Source of the DNA: Ulva prolifera
Lineage: Eukaryota; Chlorophyta; Ulvophyceae; Ulvales; Ulvaceae
Direction: 5' to 3'
Length of the DNA: 64,000 nt
Assembly (NCBI GenBank): GCA_023078555.1
Contig: CM041201.1
Span: 7,819,172-7,883,171, forward strand
The translations under genes were made by a program, and so were the position numbers. Numbering within the stretch: position 1 is the stretch's first letter; each line of letters opens with the position of its first letter. The notes under the pieces were generated by a model that was not told the origin of the DNA, did no database searches, and saw only the letters and a list, made by a program, of their open reading frames with translations. Below are positions 9,975 to 21,900 of this stretch, piece after piece.

Positions 9975-12900
9975 TCACAATGCTCCCAATGCAGGCAACA
10001 GCCGTTTCGTCTCCTCCCATACGTCCCGCACGCCCCTCGCGTGTGTCCCACCGGCCACAGCTCCACTTGCAACTACCTGCCACAGAAGCGGGGCAAGCCG
10101 CGCCACGTCACTCACATCCACATCATTGTCTTCCGAGGCATCCGTCGCAGACCGCACCTGCGGCGGGGCTGCACCGGAGGGCCGCTGCTCACGGACGGCG
10201 GCGGCGAGCGCCTTGCGCGCTTGGCGAAAGTCCCGTGACAACCGCGACTCGAGTGCGGTGCCAACTTGCTCTGCGATGGAGCAGATCGGCTGCGGGATGC
10301 CAGCGAGGGCAGCAACGTGGAGGCCGTAGCTCTTTGGGCATGCCCCGGGCTGCAACTTGTACTGAAAGGTGACCCTCGCGAACGGCGTAGCCAGCGTCGC
10401 ATGCTCGATCCTACAGCAGCAACACGCGAGATGACAAACTTGCACAATGCGCTACACATCTGGGCTACTGAAGCGCTATGATGCCTGATGCTCAAGCCTG
10501 CGCACGGTACCCACTAGCCGATGACCATGCATGTGCAGAGGTGCCGAAACCCCGACACACGGCCACCGCAAAAAGCCAGCGTCACGGATTTCTTTCGGGA
10601 AATGTGAACCCACGTGCGTACAAGATGCCTTCCATGCAGTATTTGCTGGCCTGCAGTCGGGCCTGGACTGCCCTCAGTTCACCGCAAGCAGGAACCACGA
10701 GTCCGGAGACCGGGCATCAGCACCCTGGCAAGGCATGGCAGCATACCTCGCGCCCATGTGGCCCATCTGCACTGCAGGGTTGCCCTCAAACTCAGCCGTC
10801 AGCGGGTGGTAGTGCGTAGCAAAGAGCAGCCGGCAGCGCGCGCCGCGCAACAGCTCTCCTAGTACAGCGCCTGCGATCGCATAGCCGTCAAACGTCGACG
10901 TGCCGCGGCCGAGCTCGTCCAGGATCACGAGCGACCGCGCGCTCGCGGCGTGCAGCACAGCGGCCGTCTCGGCGCACTCGATCATGAAGGTGCTCTCACC
11001 GGAGAGGATGCGGTCAGTGGCGCCGAGGCGTGTGAAGATGGCGTCGACGGGCGACAGACGCAGCGCAGCCGCGGGGACGGGCGCGCCGATGTGGGCGAGG
11101 ATGGAGCAGACACTCACGCCGCGCAGCAGTGTGCTCTTGCCACCCTACACGCATGCGCGCATGCAGTCGAGCATGCAGTCTGTATGCCTTGCTCAGTGCT
11201 GGACACCGGATAGGTTGATGTCATTGTGGACGGGGCCGTGTAGGCATGAATGCGCGCACGTGGTGTGCATCCCCAGTGGCTGCGCTGACGGGGCTCCAAC
11301 TCCACCAAAATATTTGCTGCGCTGACGGGGCTCCAACTCCACCAAAATATTTGCTGCGCTGTTTCGCATCAGTGCAGTTCGGGATCGGCCGCTGTATCTT
11401 CCGCGACTGTACGGCAGTGAGTCCCCACTACATGCAGACGCAGCAGAAGCACCTCGTCAAGCAACAATCGGTGTCCCAAGCAGTGCTCCAATATTGAGAT
11501 TTTGGTGGGTTAAAGGCCGCTCAGAAATGGGTTTTGAGTTTGCCAGCGGCAAAAGAAAAATTATTTTGAGGTGTTTGACCGGCTAGCCACCCGCCAAATA
11601 TGCCAGTGAAAACGAGGCCTGGAGCGGCTAGCAACCGGCAGAAATATAAGTGAAGCGACACGTTTGATGGCTATTCGCTGGAAGTTAAGCACGTCTGCGT
11701 ACAACGAACCTGTGTGCGTCACGATGGAGCCAGAATGCAACGACAACCCGTTCAGCTCGGCGCAAGCTACACCGTCCTCGGGGCCAAGCCAGCGAGCGAA
11801 AAGACCACTTTGTAATTCAATCACAAGCCTTTTTTGGTGGCGCAAGCAAGGTCGTTCAATTGGAAACTCGCCACAAGCTTGGCAGGCCTGTAGACCCGTC
11901 CTCAACTCCCCAAGCGCAGATACGCCTGAGGCAGGACGCCTCCAGCCGAACGCAGACCACTGAAGATGTCGACGAGCATGGAGTCAATAATTTGGACCAG
12001 GAGGATGATGTCGAGGACGCTGGCGAGGACAGGCAGAAGCAACCTGCCAGACGACGCCGTGACGCAGTTATGTCTCCCGCTAACAGGGGGTCTCCCGGGT
12101 ACCCAGCCGACACTAAATCATGTACATGATGGGCCGGCCCGGCAGGCTCGAGCAGTTGCTCTGGGCAGGTCTGGTTCGTCCACCACAGACTATACAGCTG
12201 CTGCCTCCAGAACTCTTCAAGCATCATGGTATGACATTGTGATTGCTATTGATGCTGGGTATGGTGCTGGCAGCGGCATCGATGCAACCTGCAATTGCCC
12301 GTGCACGTAGCTATAGGCGTCAGGACTGTCGCTCCATAAAGTCGCTGCCGCGCTTGACTGTCTTCCCGATAATGCATCGTTGACATATCATAAACTGCTC
12401 TCCCGCCAACCGGCGCGAAGTGTGTGTTTTATGTTCGGAGCTCGACCTTCACGTGCGCCCGTTTTGCCACCTTCCGTTATCCGGACGAGCAAGCTTTCGA
12501 CCGGTACTATGCACCAAAGTTTGTATGTCACATCCTGAGCGCGATTCTTTAGCCCATGGATGCCGTTGTTCACATGAGTGGTTCATTCGATCCCAGCCCA
12601 GTGCAAAACACTGCGAACGCAGCTGCATCTGAACTGCCTTCGCTGGAGCAGTTGCAACAGGTTAATTGTAGTGTCTAAGTAATATAAGATACCACTTGCT
12701 GCACTTGTGGTGGACCCACCAAGGCTGTGGACGCTTCAGCGATGTCACTGCGAGCTGTAGTCCTTTGCCCGTTTGTAGAATGCACCTAATTGTCGCGGAG
12801 ATTTCGTTGACTTGTTGCAACTGGAATGACTGACATGTATTAGGAAGAACTCTGCAAAATTCACTTGCCCACAGCAGCTGACACACAATGCACAAGAACA

Positions 12901-15900
12901 CCTGCCACAGAAACGCAGGAGCACCTTGTTGCGCAGCTCTCCAATAGAATACGTGGCGAAGTTGCTACCCTCTCATTTGATCAAATGAGAGGGTAGCAGC
13001 TTATAGCAGTAAGCACTGGTCATGACCAGTGCTTACTGGTCATGACCAGTAAGCACTGGTGCCAAGTGTTGCAACCTGAGCGAGCCCAGAATCATGTACC
13101 GCCTGTGAAGGTATTCTTGTTTCATGTTTTGAAGCCCAAGCATGTCTGCATATGACCACGAGTACCGAGTTTCAGCATCAGGTGCTGCATGCTGAGTGCA
13201 TGATAGTAGGCTATGTCTCGCCTGGCGCGCAGAACGGCACATCTGCGGCATTCACACAGCACACCCGAGCTGACCACTCTGGCACTTGAGAACATACAGC
13301 TCTGATTGTCAAGTATGCTGATGCACATATGACAGGCACCATGAGTACCGAGTCTCAGCATCAGGTGCTGCATGCTGAGTGCATGATAATAGGCTATGTC
13401 TCGCCTGGTGCGCAGAACGGCACATCTGCGGCATTCACACAGCACACCCGAGCTGACCACTCTGGCACTTGAGAACATACAGCTCTGATTGTCAAGTATG
13501 CTGATGCACATATGACAGGCACCACGAGTACCGAGTCTCAGCATCAGGTGCTGCATGCTGAGTGCATGATAGTAGGCTATGTCTCGCCTGGCGCGCAGAA
13601 CGGCACATCTGCGGCATTCACACAGCACACCCGAGCTGACCACTCTGGCACTTGAGAACATACAGCTCTGATTGTCAAGTATGCTGATGCACATATGACA
13701 GGCACCACGAGTACCGAGTCTCAGCATCAGGTGCTGCATGCTGAGTGCATGATAGTAGGCTATGTCTCGCCTGGCGCGCAGAACGGCACATCTGCGGCAT
13801 TCACACAGCACACCCGAGCTGACCACTCTGGCACTTGAGAACATACAGCTCTGATTGTCAAGTATGCTGATGCACATATGACAGGCACCACGAGTACCGA
13901 GTCTCAGCATCAGGTGCTGCATGCTGAGTGCATGATAATAGGCTATGTCTCGCCTGGCGCGCAGAACGGCACATCTGCGGCATTCACACAGCACACCCGA
14001 GCTGACCACTCTGGCACTTGAGAACATACAGCTCTGATTGTCAAGTATGCTGATGCACACATGACAGGCACCACGAGTACCAAGTTTCAGCATCAGGTGC
14101 TGAATGCTCAGTGCATGATAATAGGCTTTGTCTCGCCTGGCGCGCAGAACGGCACATCTGCGGCATTCACGGAGCACACCCGAGCTGACCACTCTGGCAC
14201 TTGAGAACATACAGCTCTGATTGTCAAGCATGCTGATGCACATATGACAGGCACCACGAGTACCAAGTTTCAGCATCAGGTGCTGCATGCTGAGTGCATG
14301 ATAATAGGCTATGTCTCGCCTGGCGCGCAGAACGGCACATCTGCGGCATTCACACAGCACACCCGAGCTGACCACTCTGGCACTTGAGAACATACAGCTC
14401 TGATTGTCAAGTATGCTGATGCACATATGACAGGCACCACGAGTACCGAGTCTCAGCATCAGGTGCTGCATGCTGAGTGCATGATAATAGGCTATGTCTC
14501 GCCTGGCGCGCAGAACGGCACATCTGCGGCATTCACACAGCACACCCGAGCTGACCACTCTGGCACTTGAGAACATACAGCTCTGATTGTCAAGTATGCT
14601 GATGCACACATGACAGGCACCACGAGTACCAAGTTTCAGCATCAGGTGCTGAATGCTCAGTGCATGATAATAGGCTTTGTCTCGCCTGGCGCGCAGAACG
14701 GCACATCTGCGGCATTCACGGAGCACACCCGAGCTGACCACTCTGGCACTTGAGAACATACAGCTCTGATTGTCAAGCATGCTGATGCACATATGACAGG
14801 CACCACGAGTACCAAGTTTCAGCATCAGGTGCTGCATGCTGAGTGCATGATAATAGGCCTAGGCTTTGTCTCGGCTGGCACACCGAGTCGGAGCTCCGTG
14901 GCATTTGCACAGCCACAGAGCACAACTCCATGACCCTGCAGAGGTCATTTTCCTGTGCCTTTGCCTATGTAGTAGAATCCTACTCAGACATAACAGGCGC
15001 ATCGCACATGCACCGCTGATGATTGCAGTCATGTTGCTGAGGCATGTTCTCATTCCGCAGTGATGATTCAGTGATGATCAGATTCCAAATCTTGTTTGTG
15101 TGGATACTGTGTGAACCTTCGTGTTTGTGCAATGAAATGGACAGCTAGCTATTTCAGTAATACCTCTGCGGCCCTTGATGCAGGGCATTTGAAAACGGTG
15201 TGTTGTCGTTTTCTTCCTGTACCATTGCAATAGTTTCGCATACAAACGACGATGAAATACACTGCAATAGAAAGTGAAAGCGACTATGAGCGGCGATGCT
15301 ACTGCAGGAATTGGGCTGCGAGGCACACATCGCCTGTAAGGCAGCCGTGGTAGTGGTAAATTTGGCACCATTGCAACATCACATCACGTTTCCTGATGCA
15401 CGCCTTGACATGCGTGCTCAGATACAACGTGGCTGCAGCCTCACGCACGTCCGTGTTGAATGACCCGCTGCGATGGCATCACGCATACGATGCGTGTACA
15501 GTGCAAAGCCTCTGTGCGCAAGCAACGCGCCATAGATATGAGATGTGGGTGAAATTCTGTACCAACCCTGTCGAAAGCTGCAATGCAGCCCGTGATGTAA
15601 AGGTACTGTCAACTGCGCTCACAGGAAGCCGTACTCCCAAAATACGATTTGTATGCTGTGCACCACACTGATACACAACCTAGCCATTAAATCTGTGTGC
15701 TACATGAGTTGCATCAATTCATGCACGGCAGCGACTTTACGCAGCGACAGTCCTGACGCCTACGTGAACGGTCACTTGCATGGTTGCATCGATATCGCTG
15801 CCAGCACCATACCAGGCATCAATAGCAATCAAATGGGCATACAACGATGCTTGAACAGTTCTGGAGGCAGCATCTGAATAGTCTGCAGTGGACGAGCCAG

Positions 15901-18900
15901 ACCTGCCCAGAGCAACTGCTCGAGCCTGCCGGGCCGGCCCATCGTGTCTATGATTTAGTGTCGGCTGGGTACCCGGGAGACCCCTTGTTAGCGGGAGACA
16001 TGACTACGTGACGACACAGCGTGCTATAGGCGCTACTTGGAACCCGCGGAGCCGCCCGATGGCAACGATAAACAGAAGAAATATGTCAGATGCATTGCTT
16101 GTACTTATGTCTCTGGAAAGCAGGTCATAATGTTGGGCAGCGAAGACACTGTAGAGGCACGCTGGAATTGTGAGAGGAACTCAGGAATTTAACACTGCAT
16201 GCAGACATGCTGAAAATGTTTCCAAGTACGGCGATAAGTTGATGAAGGATGCCGCAACAAACGTTTCTTGGGACTTGAAGTTCACCTGTGGACTGGCTAC
16301 ATTGTGGTCAACCTATGCGGAGTGCAGTTGCGGATGTGCCTGCTGAGCGAAAATTGTAAACTATTATGAGCGAGTTTGATCAGCAACGAGACAGATCACT
16401 GCTTCTGAATGTTGCCACAATGTTTAACTTGTTGAAGGCTGGGCGCGGTTACTGTCCTTGGCACAGATTGGACAACTGATGCAAATAACAGAGCATCCGC
16501 TGCATGTGGATCGGTATTGGTCAGACAAAGCAGCTGATGAATTTGCCAATGCTATCAATGAGGTGCTCATAAAGGCGGCTCGTGAAAGATTCAAAAATCA
16601 GAGCCTCATCAAATCAGAGCCCAAAATCAGAGCCAATCGCTCACTTGTGATGAAGTAACCACCAGCAATGGGCGGAGCAGGATGTCACTGCATGTCTACT
16701 GCAACAAGAACTTGCGTCATCAACATATTTTTGTTGGATTGCCCACCATCAGTGGTCGACCAACAGCTGAGGTGTTTCATGGAGTCATAGTAGATACATT
16801 AAAAGACCGGCTAGGCCTACAAGACGCAGACCTCCGCCGCAAACTGATGCAATTTTCTTGTGATGGACCAACCGTGCTGCTTGGCCGGCATCGTGGTGTT
16901 GGAGCCCGAATACGGACACAGTGTCCGTTTGACACTGTTGCTCACCGTGTTGATCTTGTGGCCAAGTCAATGGCCCGACACAATGTGATGCAGCAAGCAA
17001 CTTCAATCGCCAATGCCCCAGCTACTTTCTGTGCTCGAAACAATGCACACGCGGAGAAGCTCAAGGAGGTATGAATTTCTATTGCTTGTGGTGTTGTGAT
17101 GATGTATGATTCACACACCTGATCTTGGATGGGACGCAATGTAGGCTCAGATGCAGCTTGGCTCAAAGAAGGCTCTTATTGCGTTGAAGAGCATGGACGT
17201 CCGCTTCATCAGTTGGTTCGGACCGATGAAGCGCACGTGTCGGCTGCTCCAAGCATTGCTCTTGCATATGCAAGCTGTGAATGAGCAACCCAACTGCGCA
17301 AAGCCGAGAGAATACTGTGCTCAGATGACTGACCTTCTAGACATCATCAGTCTCACGGGCATGCTGCCGATGATGCATGCACTGCAACTTGCAATCACAA
17401 CATTGCAGCAGAAAGAGCTATACTTCCCAGATCTTTTCCGGTGTCTGGAAGACATCCAGCGCAAAATCAAGAAAGCTTACATCATACCTTCTTCACGATT
17501 TAGGCATTGTGCAACATTCGAGACTACTTGAAACTCAAAGCTGCTTGTAGCAACAACTCGGAGAAACGTGACCGCAGCCCATTGGTGGTTTCCCCTGTTG
17601 ACGACGGTGATGAAGCTGTTCTCTGCTAGCAAGTCGTGGATGAAGATGGTGGCTTGCTTATGAACATGCCCTTGATTGCAAAACCACTCCCTACTGCTGC
17701 GAAGCGCAGGCTCAGTTTGCCACAGCCCCTACTTACTCGAAAGCAGCTCCAGCCATTTTTTGATATGGCACAGGTTGCGTCCCTCCCTTTTAACACGTTG
17801 TTTGTGACTCTGTGGCACTGTGGCTGAGCAGAGCTTGACACATGTGCAGGACTAACTGACAGAATTAGGCATGTCTGTTATTGATGAACTAGATAGCCGC
17901 TTTCCTCAACAACAGGTACTACAAGCATTTCCAATCCTGCACCCCGACTCCTACACCCGGGGAGGTTCGTTTGACAGATTCTAGGAGCTTCTGAGTGTGT
18001 TGTGTGGACATTTTGGAGACAGTAAGGATGTTGACGTGGCCAAACAACCACCTGTGATTGCCTCTGAAGCAGTCAAAGCCATCGCAGGATGGTTGTACAC
18101 ATTCGCAAAGGAGGTGGCAGAACGGCGGTTCGCCAAACGTGATGATGGCATGAATTACACCAATGAACTGGACTCTGACGTTGACTCAATCTTGGATATG
18201 GAAGGTAGTGGCACAGATGCCACTGATGACGATCGCGACAACATCAATGATGACAGTGATGTAGGGTCTATTCTTTTACCAGTGAAGATGCGGAGATCAA
18301 AGGCAAGGATCGAGATGGCATACCAAAGTTTACAGAGTTCTGGAGAGCGCTGACTTTTCGCTATGAGTATGCGAAGAGCAGGGTTGGTGATTTTAAAAAA
18401 TCTTGCTGAAATTTTAGTTGTTGTTGTAGGCGGCAGTATTGAGGACGAACGTGTGTTCTCCGCTGCAACGTTCGTTCTCGGCAAGTGGCGGCACAGTCTG
18501 GATCGTAATCTGGAGACATGTGTACGTGCCAAGGTGCAAAACTTGTTCGCACGTGCTACTTTCCCATACTATGAAGCTGTTGCAGCTTGGCATTGAATGG
18601 CGGGTGTGCGCGGGCGCTACTTGGGTCCCAGCCAGAAGTAGCTGGTGTGTTAGCAAAGTGACCACTGACGACACATAATAGGTCAATCAGGTGGGTCCAA
18701 CCGGCTAGCCTGGACATATAAGTAAGTATCTGACCCGATTTGCTGGCTACTCCTCTGAGAAATATATAATTCATCTCGGGTGAAAATTCGAGCACTGGTC
18801 CCAAGGATGCAGATGAAGCAGCCAGCAGGCCGCACCATGTTTGGGCCAGTCAGCAGCAGCGCCGGAGCGGCATGCATGTCGCTGCCGGGCGAGCCGAGGG

Positions 18901-21900
18901 TGATGTCGCTGGGGATGGCGGCCGTCGTGGCGCTGCTGTGGGCCAGGGCCGGGTGCCACATGCTCTTGGCGGCAAACTCTGAGGGAGCATCGGAAAACTC
19001 CGGCATGCACGTGGGGCCATCGGTGGTCTGCGCGAAGCGGGCAAACGCGCCCAGAACGTCCAGCGTGCTCACAGCCAGGCTCAGGCCGTCCCAGATCTGC
19101 ACCCACGCTACAGCTCTGCCCACAACAGCCACGGCAAGAGCGCGCCATAGAGCAACATCCGCGGAGTGCTGTAACGGCTCGTGGTTGCCGCCTCGTCAAT
19201 GGCACACACCGTTGCACAAAAGCAATTTTACCCTACTGTTTCGCCAGTGCAGGGATGAGCTGAGGGCTGCAATTGATGCCACAAGCAGCTGTTGGTTTTG
19301 TTCCATGGCAAGCTGGGCGGCCGCCTACGCACTGGCGGCAAATCACCATGGTGAGACACTGCTATGCTACACAGCGTAATGCATATGCTGCTGCAACCGA
19401 GCGGCTGCAGGCCACCACATGGCCGCAGCGCGACGGCGGGTGCCGCACCACGGTGTGCTCCAGCAGGCTGCCCATGATGTCCGTCGCGAGCGGGATCTCC
19501 GACTCCAGCCGCTCCTCCTCCTCCCCGGAGCCGTTGTAGTCCACAAACATCTCCTCGTTCAGCTGGAGCACGGTCTCCGCACCCTTCTTGCTGCCCTTGC
19601 CCACCCCCGCGGCCTCCTTCACAACGCCCGCCATCGACTCCACCAGCACGTGCGCCTCGTCCGCGGCCGCCGGGACAGCAGCGCAGAGCTCCTCGAGCAG
19701 CGGCGCCACGGCGTCGGGCTGCGCGCGGCGCACGGCCGCGACATCCTGCAGGAAGGCGGTGGTCTGCCGCAGCGCGGCGACGGCGGTGCGGATTGCAGCG
19801 AGCCGCTTCTGCTGCGCGCGGTGGCGGAACTTGTGCGGCAGCGCGACGCTCGGCTCCGCGAGGGTCGTGCGCAGCCGCCCCAGAGCCCTGCGTGCACCGT
19901 TACAGCGACTGACACAATAATGCACGGCTGACACGGGCTGGTGCAGCACTGCGCGGCGTGCGTGGCTGGCACAGCAGCTTGATGCACGACTACAACGGCA
20001 GGGGGAGCTGTGCCAAGTGGCACCGCATTGATAAGGAGCTTTACCATGCAAGGACGATTGGGGAATCAGCTACCATGACCACCGCAATGACAGCAGAGGC
20101 CTGCTTGTCTGAGCCGCATGTAAGTGGCCACATTGCGAGTTGCCTATGAACGCCTGTGCTGCATTCCTCCGCGCATACAGTGGCAGAAGCGTGAATTTAT
20201 CAGCTGCTTGACAATTTCAGGCGCATCCTACTTGTATAGAGCAATACACGACGGAGAGGTGGAGCCCCGTTGGGGGGATGCAGGCAGCCAGCGGGCATGG
20301 TGCGCAATGCCTCACTGGCAAAGAAGCAGGCGGCGGCACGGGGCCACACCTGTCCATGTCGGGCAGGCTGCAGCAGCCAACATGCACGCTGTCCATGAGC
20401 TCCCCGTGCGCCAGAATCGCCTGCACGGCCTGCTGCCGCCGGCGGATCTGCGCGACGTCAAACAGCGGCTGGCACAGCCAGCCGCGCAGCAGGCGGCGGC
20501 CGCCGTTCGTCGAGCACGTGTCGAGCACGCTGAGCAGGCTGCCCTCTGTCGTGCCGCTGGAGCTGCGCAGGACCTCGAGGTGGGAGATCGCGGAGCCGTC
20601 GAGGCGCATGTGGCGGGCCTTGCCAACCAGAGGCCCGACCTGCACCTCGGCCCCCCGTCACCAAAACACACAGACGGTGCCACGTGTCTCAGCCGCACGT
20701 GTGTTTTATCAAAGCGACAAAGACGAGTGACAGGATTCCTTGTGCTGCCGGCAAGAACAGCCTTGGCAGTGTGCTGCACGAGGGCATGCAAGCGTGCACC
20801 ACACATGGTCCAATGGGTTGAGGACGGATTAAAAGCTACCCCCTCCGTTTCAGGAGGTCGTGGGTTCGATTCTGCGTGCGCTTTGGGGAATCGAAACGGC
20901 CGCACGTGACCACCTCGCTTAGCACAGGAGGAGGCCCTGTGAGTTGCGTACGGTCGTCTGAGGGTTTCCAGGTGGTTTACCCCTTCGGCATATGTGGTCC
21001 CGTTAATTCGGAGTTGTCAATGTCCAATGGGATACGGCTCAGTAAATTTAGATTTACTTTACTTTACACTGCGGCCGCAGAGCGTTGGTGAGGTCATGCA
21101 TTGTCTCGACTGGGCAGCAGTGATTGGCTCTGCACTTACGTGAGGTACAATTGAGGCTCATGGACCCAGTAGACGCAACGAGTGGTGAACACCTAAGAAG
21201 CACCAGACATGGCAGCAAGACAGGGCAGGCTACCAAGTACAAGCCATCAGCACTAGATCCCTACACGTCCACAGCCACTACGACACCGCCGATTTGCACG
21301 CCATAGCGCAAAGCTCGCAGACCGTGCGCACCTGGAGCACGTCCGGGCTGAGGTTCTCCAGAAGGTGCATGCGCTTCAGGTGTGCCACCAGCAACGTCAC
21401 CGCCGCGGCCACCTCTGGCCGCCTGTCGGCCTGCACATGCATGCCCAGGCCGCGCAGCAGCGGCGCCATGCTCGCGTCGCCCTCCAGCACCGCAATTGCG
21501 GCCTGCGGCGCGATGCTGTCATCCGCTGGAGCGCGGCTGACCTGTGCGTCGGGCGCGTTGAACTCGAGGCAGCGCGCGACCTGCTTGTCATGGTGGCACG
21601 CTGGGAGGAGGACCTCGGTGGGGGCGCAGCGGTTGAGCAGCGTGCTGAGCGCGCTGTGGTTGGCGTCCTCGGGGAGGAACCCGACCTTGAGGGAGGACTC
21701 GGCGGCGTTGAGCAGCGCAAACGCGACGCCGCCGCCAGGGCCGCCTTGGGACGCCGCCGCGGCTACATGCACAAACAGCATGGGATCACGTCCTCGTATT
21801 CCACAACGTGTTGGAGGAAGTAGATCTGTCACTACAATGGAGGCTTGCACGGCATAGCAACCGCCGGCCGTCACATGCCTAGCGCATACGCTTGCGGTCG

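Larger units (their letters stand above)
12065..16006. mobile_element. non-autonomous long-TIR (foldback/MULE-like) element nested in the hAT transposase
   Basis: Bounded by ~280-bp terminal inverted repeats and flanked by a 7-bp duplication CGTGACG (12058-12064 and 16007-16013). Removing the element and one duplication joins the hAT transposase frame exactly, an independent proof of the boundaries. It contains no recognisable transposase. It holds overlapping palindromes (12964-13060) and a 180-bp satellite array (13122-14858). Long TIRs with internal tandem repeats suit foldback or Mutator-like non-autonomous elements. A 7-bp duplication is short for MULEs (usually 8-11), so the superfamily is open. 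Confidence 0.82.
11860..18596 (+). pseudogene. hAT transposase, split by a nested insertion and carrying stops
   Basis: The N-terminal part (11860-12064) is acidic, then Arg-rich. The frame resumes exactly after the nested element at 16014 and enters a BED-like zinc finger (KKYVRCIACTYVSGKQ, near 16080-16130). Further segments follow at 16458-16658, 16682-17074, 17151-17531, 17636-17827 and 17997-18353. The last, 18363-18596, holds the hAT C-terminal dimerisation motif (SIEDERVFSAATFVLGKW). A TAA follows the finger at about 16190 and the segments lie in different frames. Some gaps may be introns (for example 17070-17150, GTATGA...TGTAG), but others look like decay. Transposase function is probably lost. 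Confidence 0.75.
11481..18797 (+). mobile_element. hAT-family DNA transposon inserted in the MSH6 Walker A intron
   Basis: Ends: CAGTGCTCCAAT at 11481 and its inverted partner ATTCGAGCACTG ending at 18797 (11 of 12 match). A perfect 8-bp duplication, GTCCCAAG, flanks it at 11473-11480 and 18798-18805; 8 bp is the hAT length. It encodes a hAT transposase with BED-like finger and C-terminal dimerisation segment on the plus strand, opposite to MSH6. Total 7,317 bp, of which 3,942 bp is a younger nested element. Without the hAT the host intron would be about 366 bp, in line with neighbouring introns. Confidence 0.92.

Noticed and set aside
13122..14837. 571-codon minus-strand ORF as a repeat-domain protein
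   Set aside because: It exists because the 180-bp satellite unit is a multiple of three without stops. No start signal, domain or conservation of amino acids over bases was seen.
20806..20880. tRNA gene
   Set aside because: A- and B-box-like motifs are present but no cloverleaf with paired acceptor stem could be drawn. The 3' extension and dispersed copies fit a SINE.
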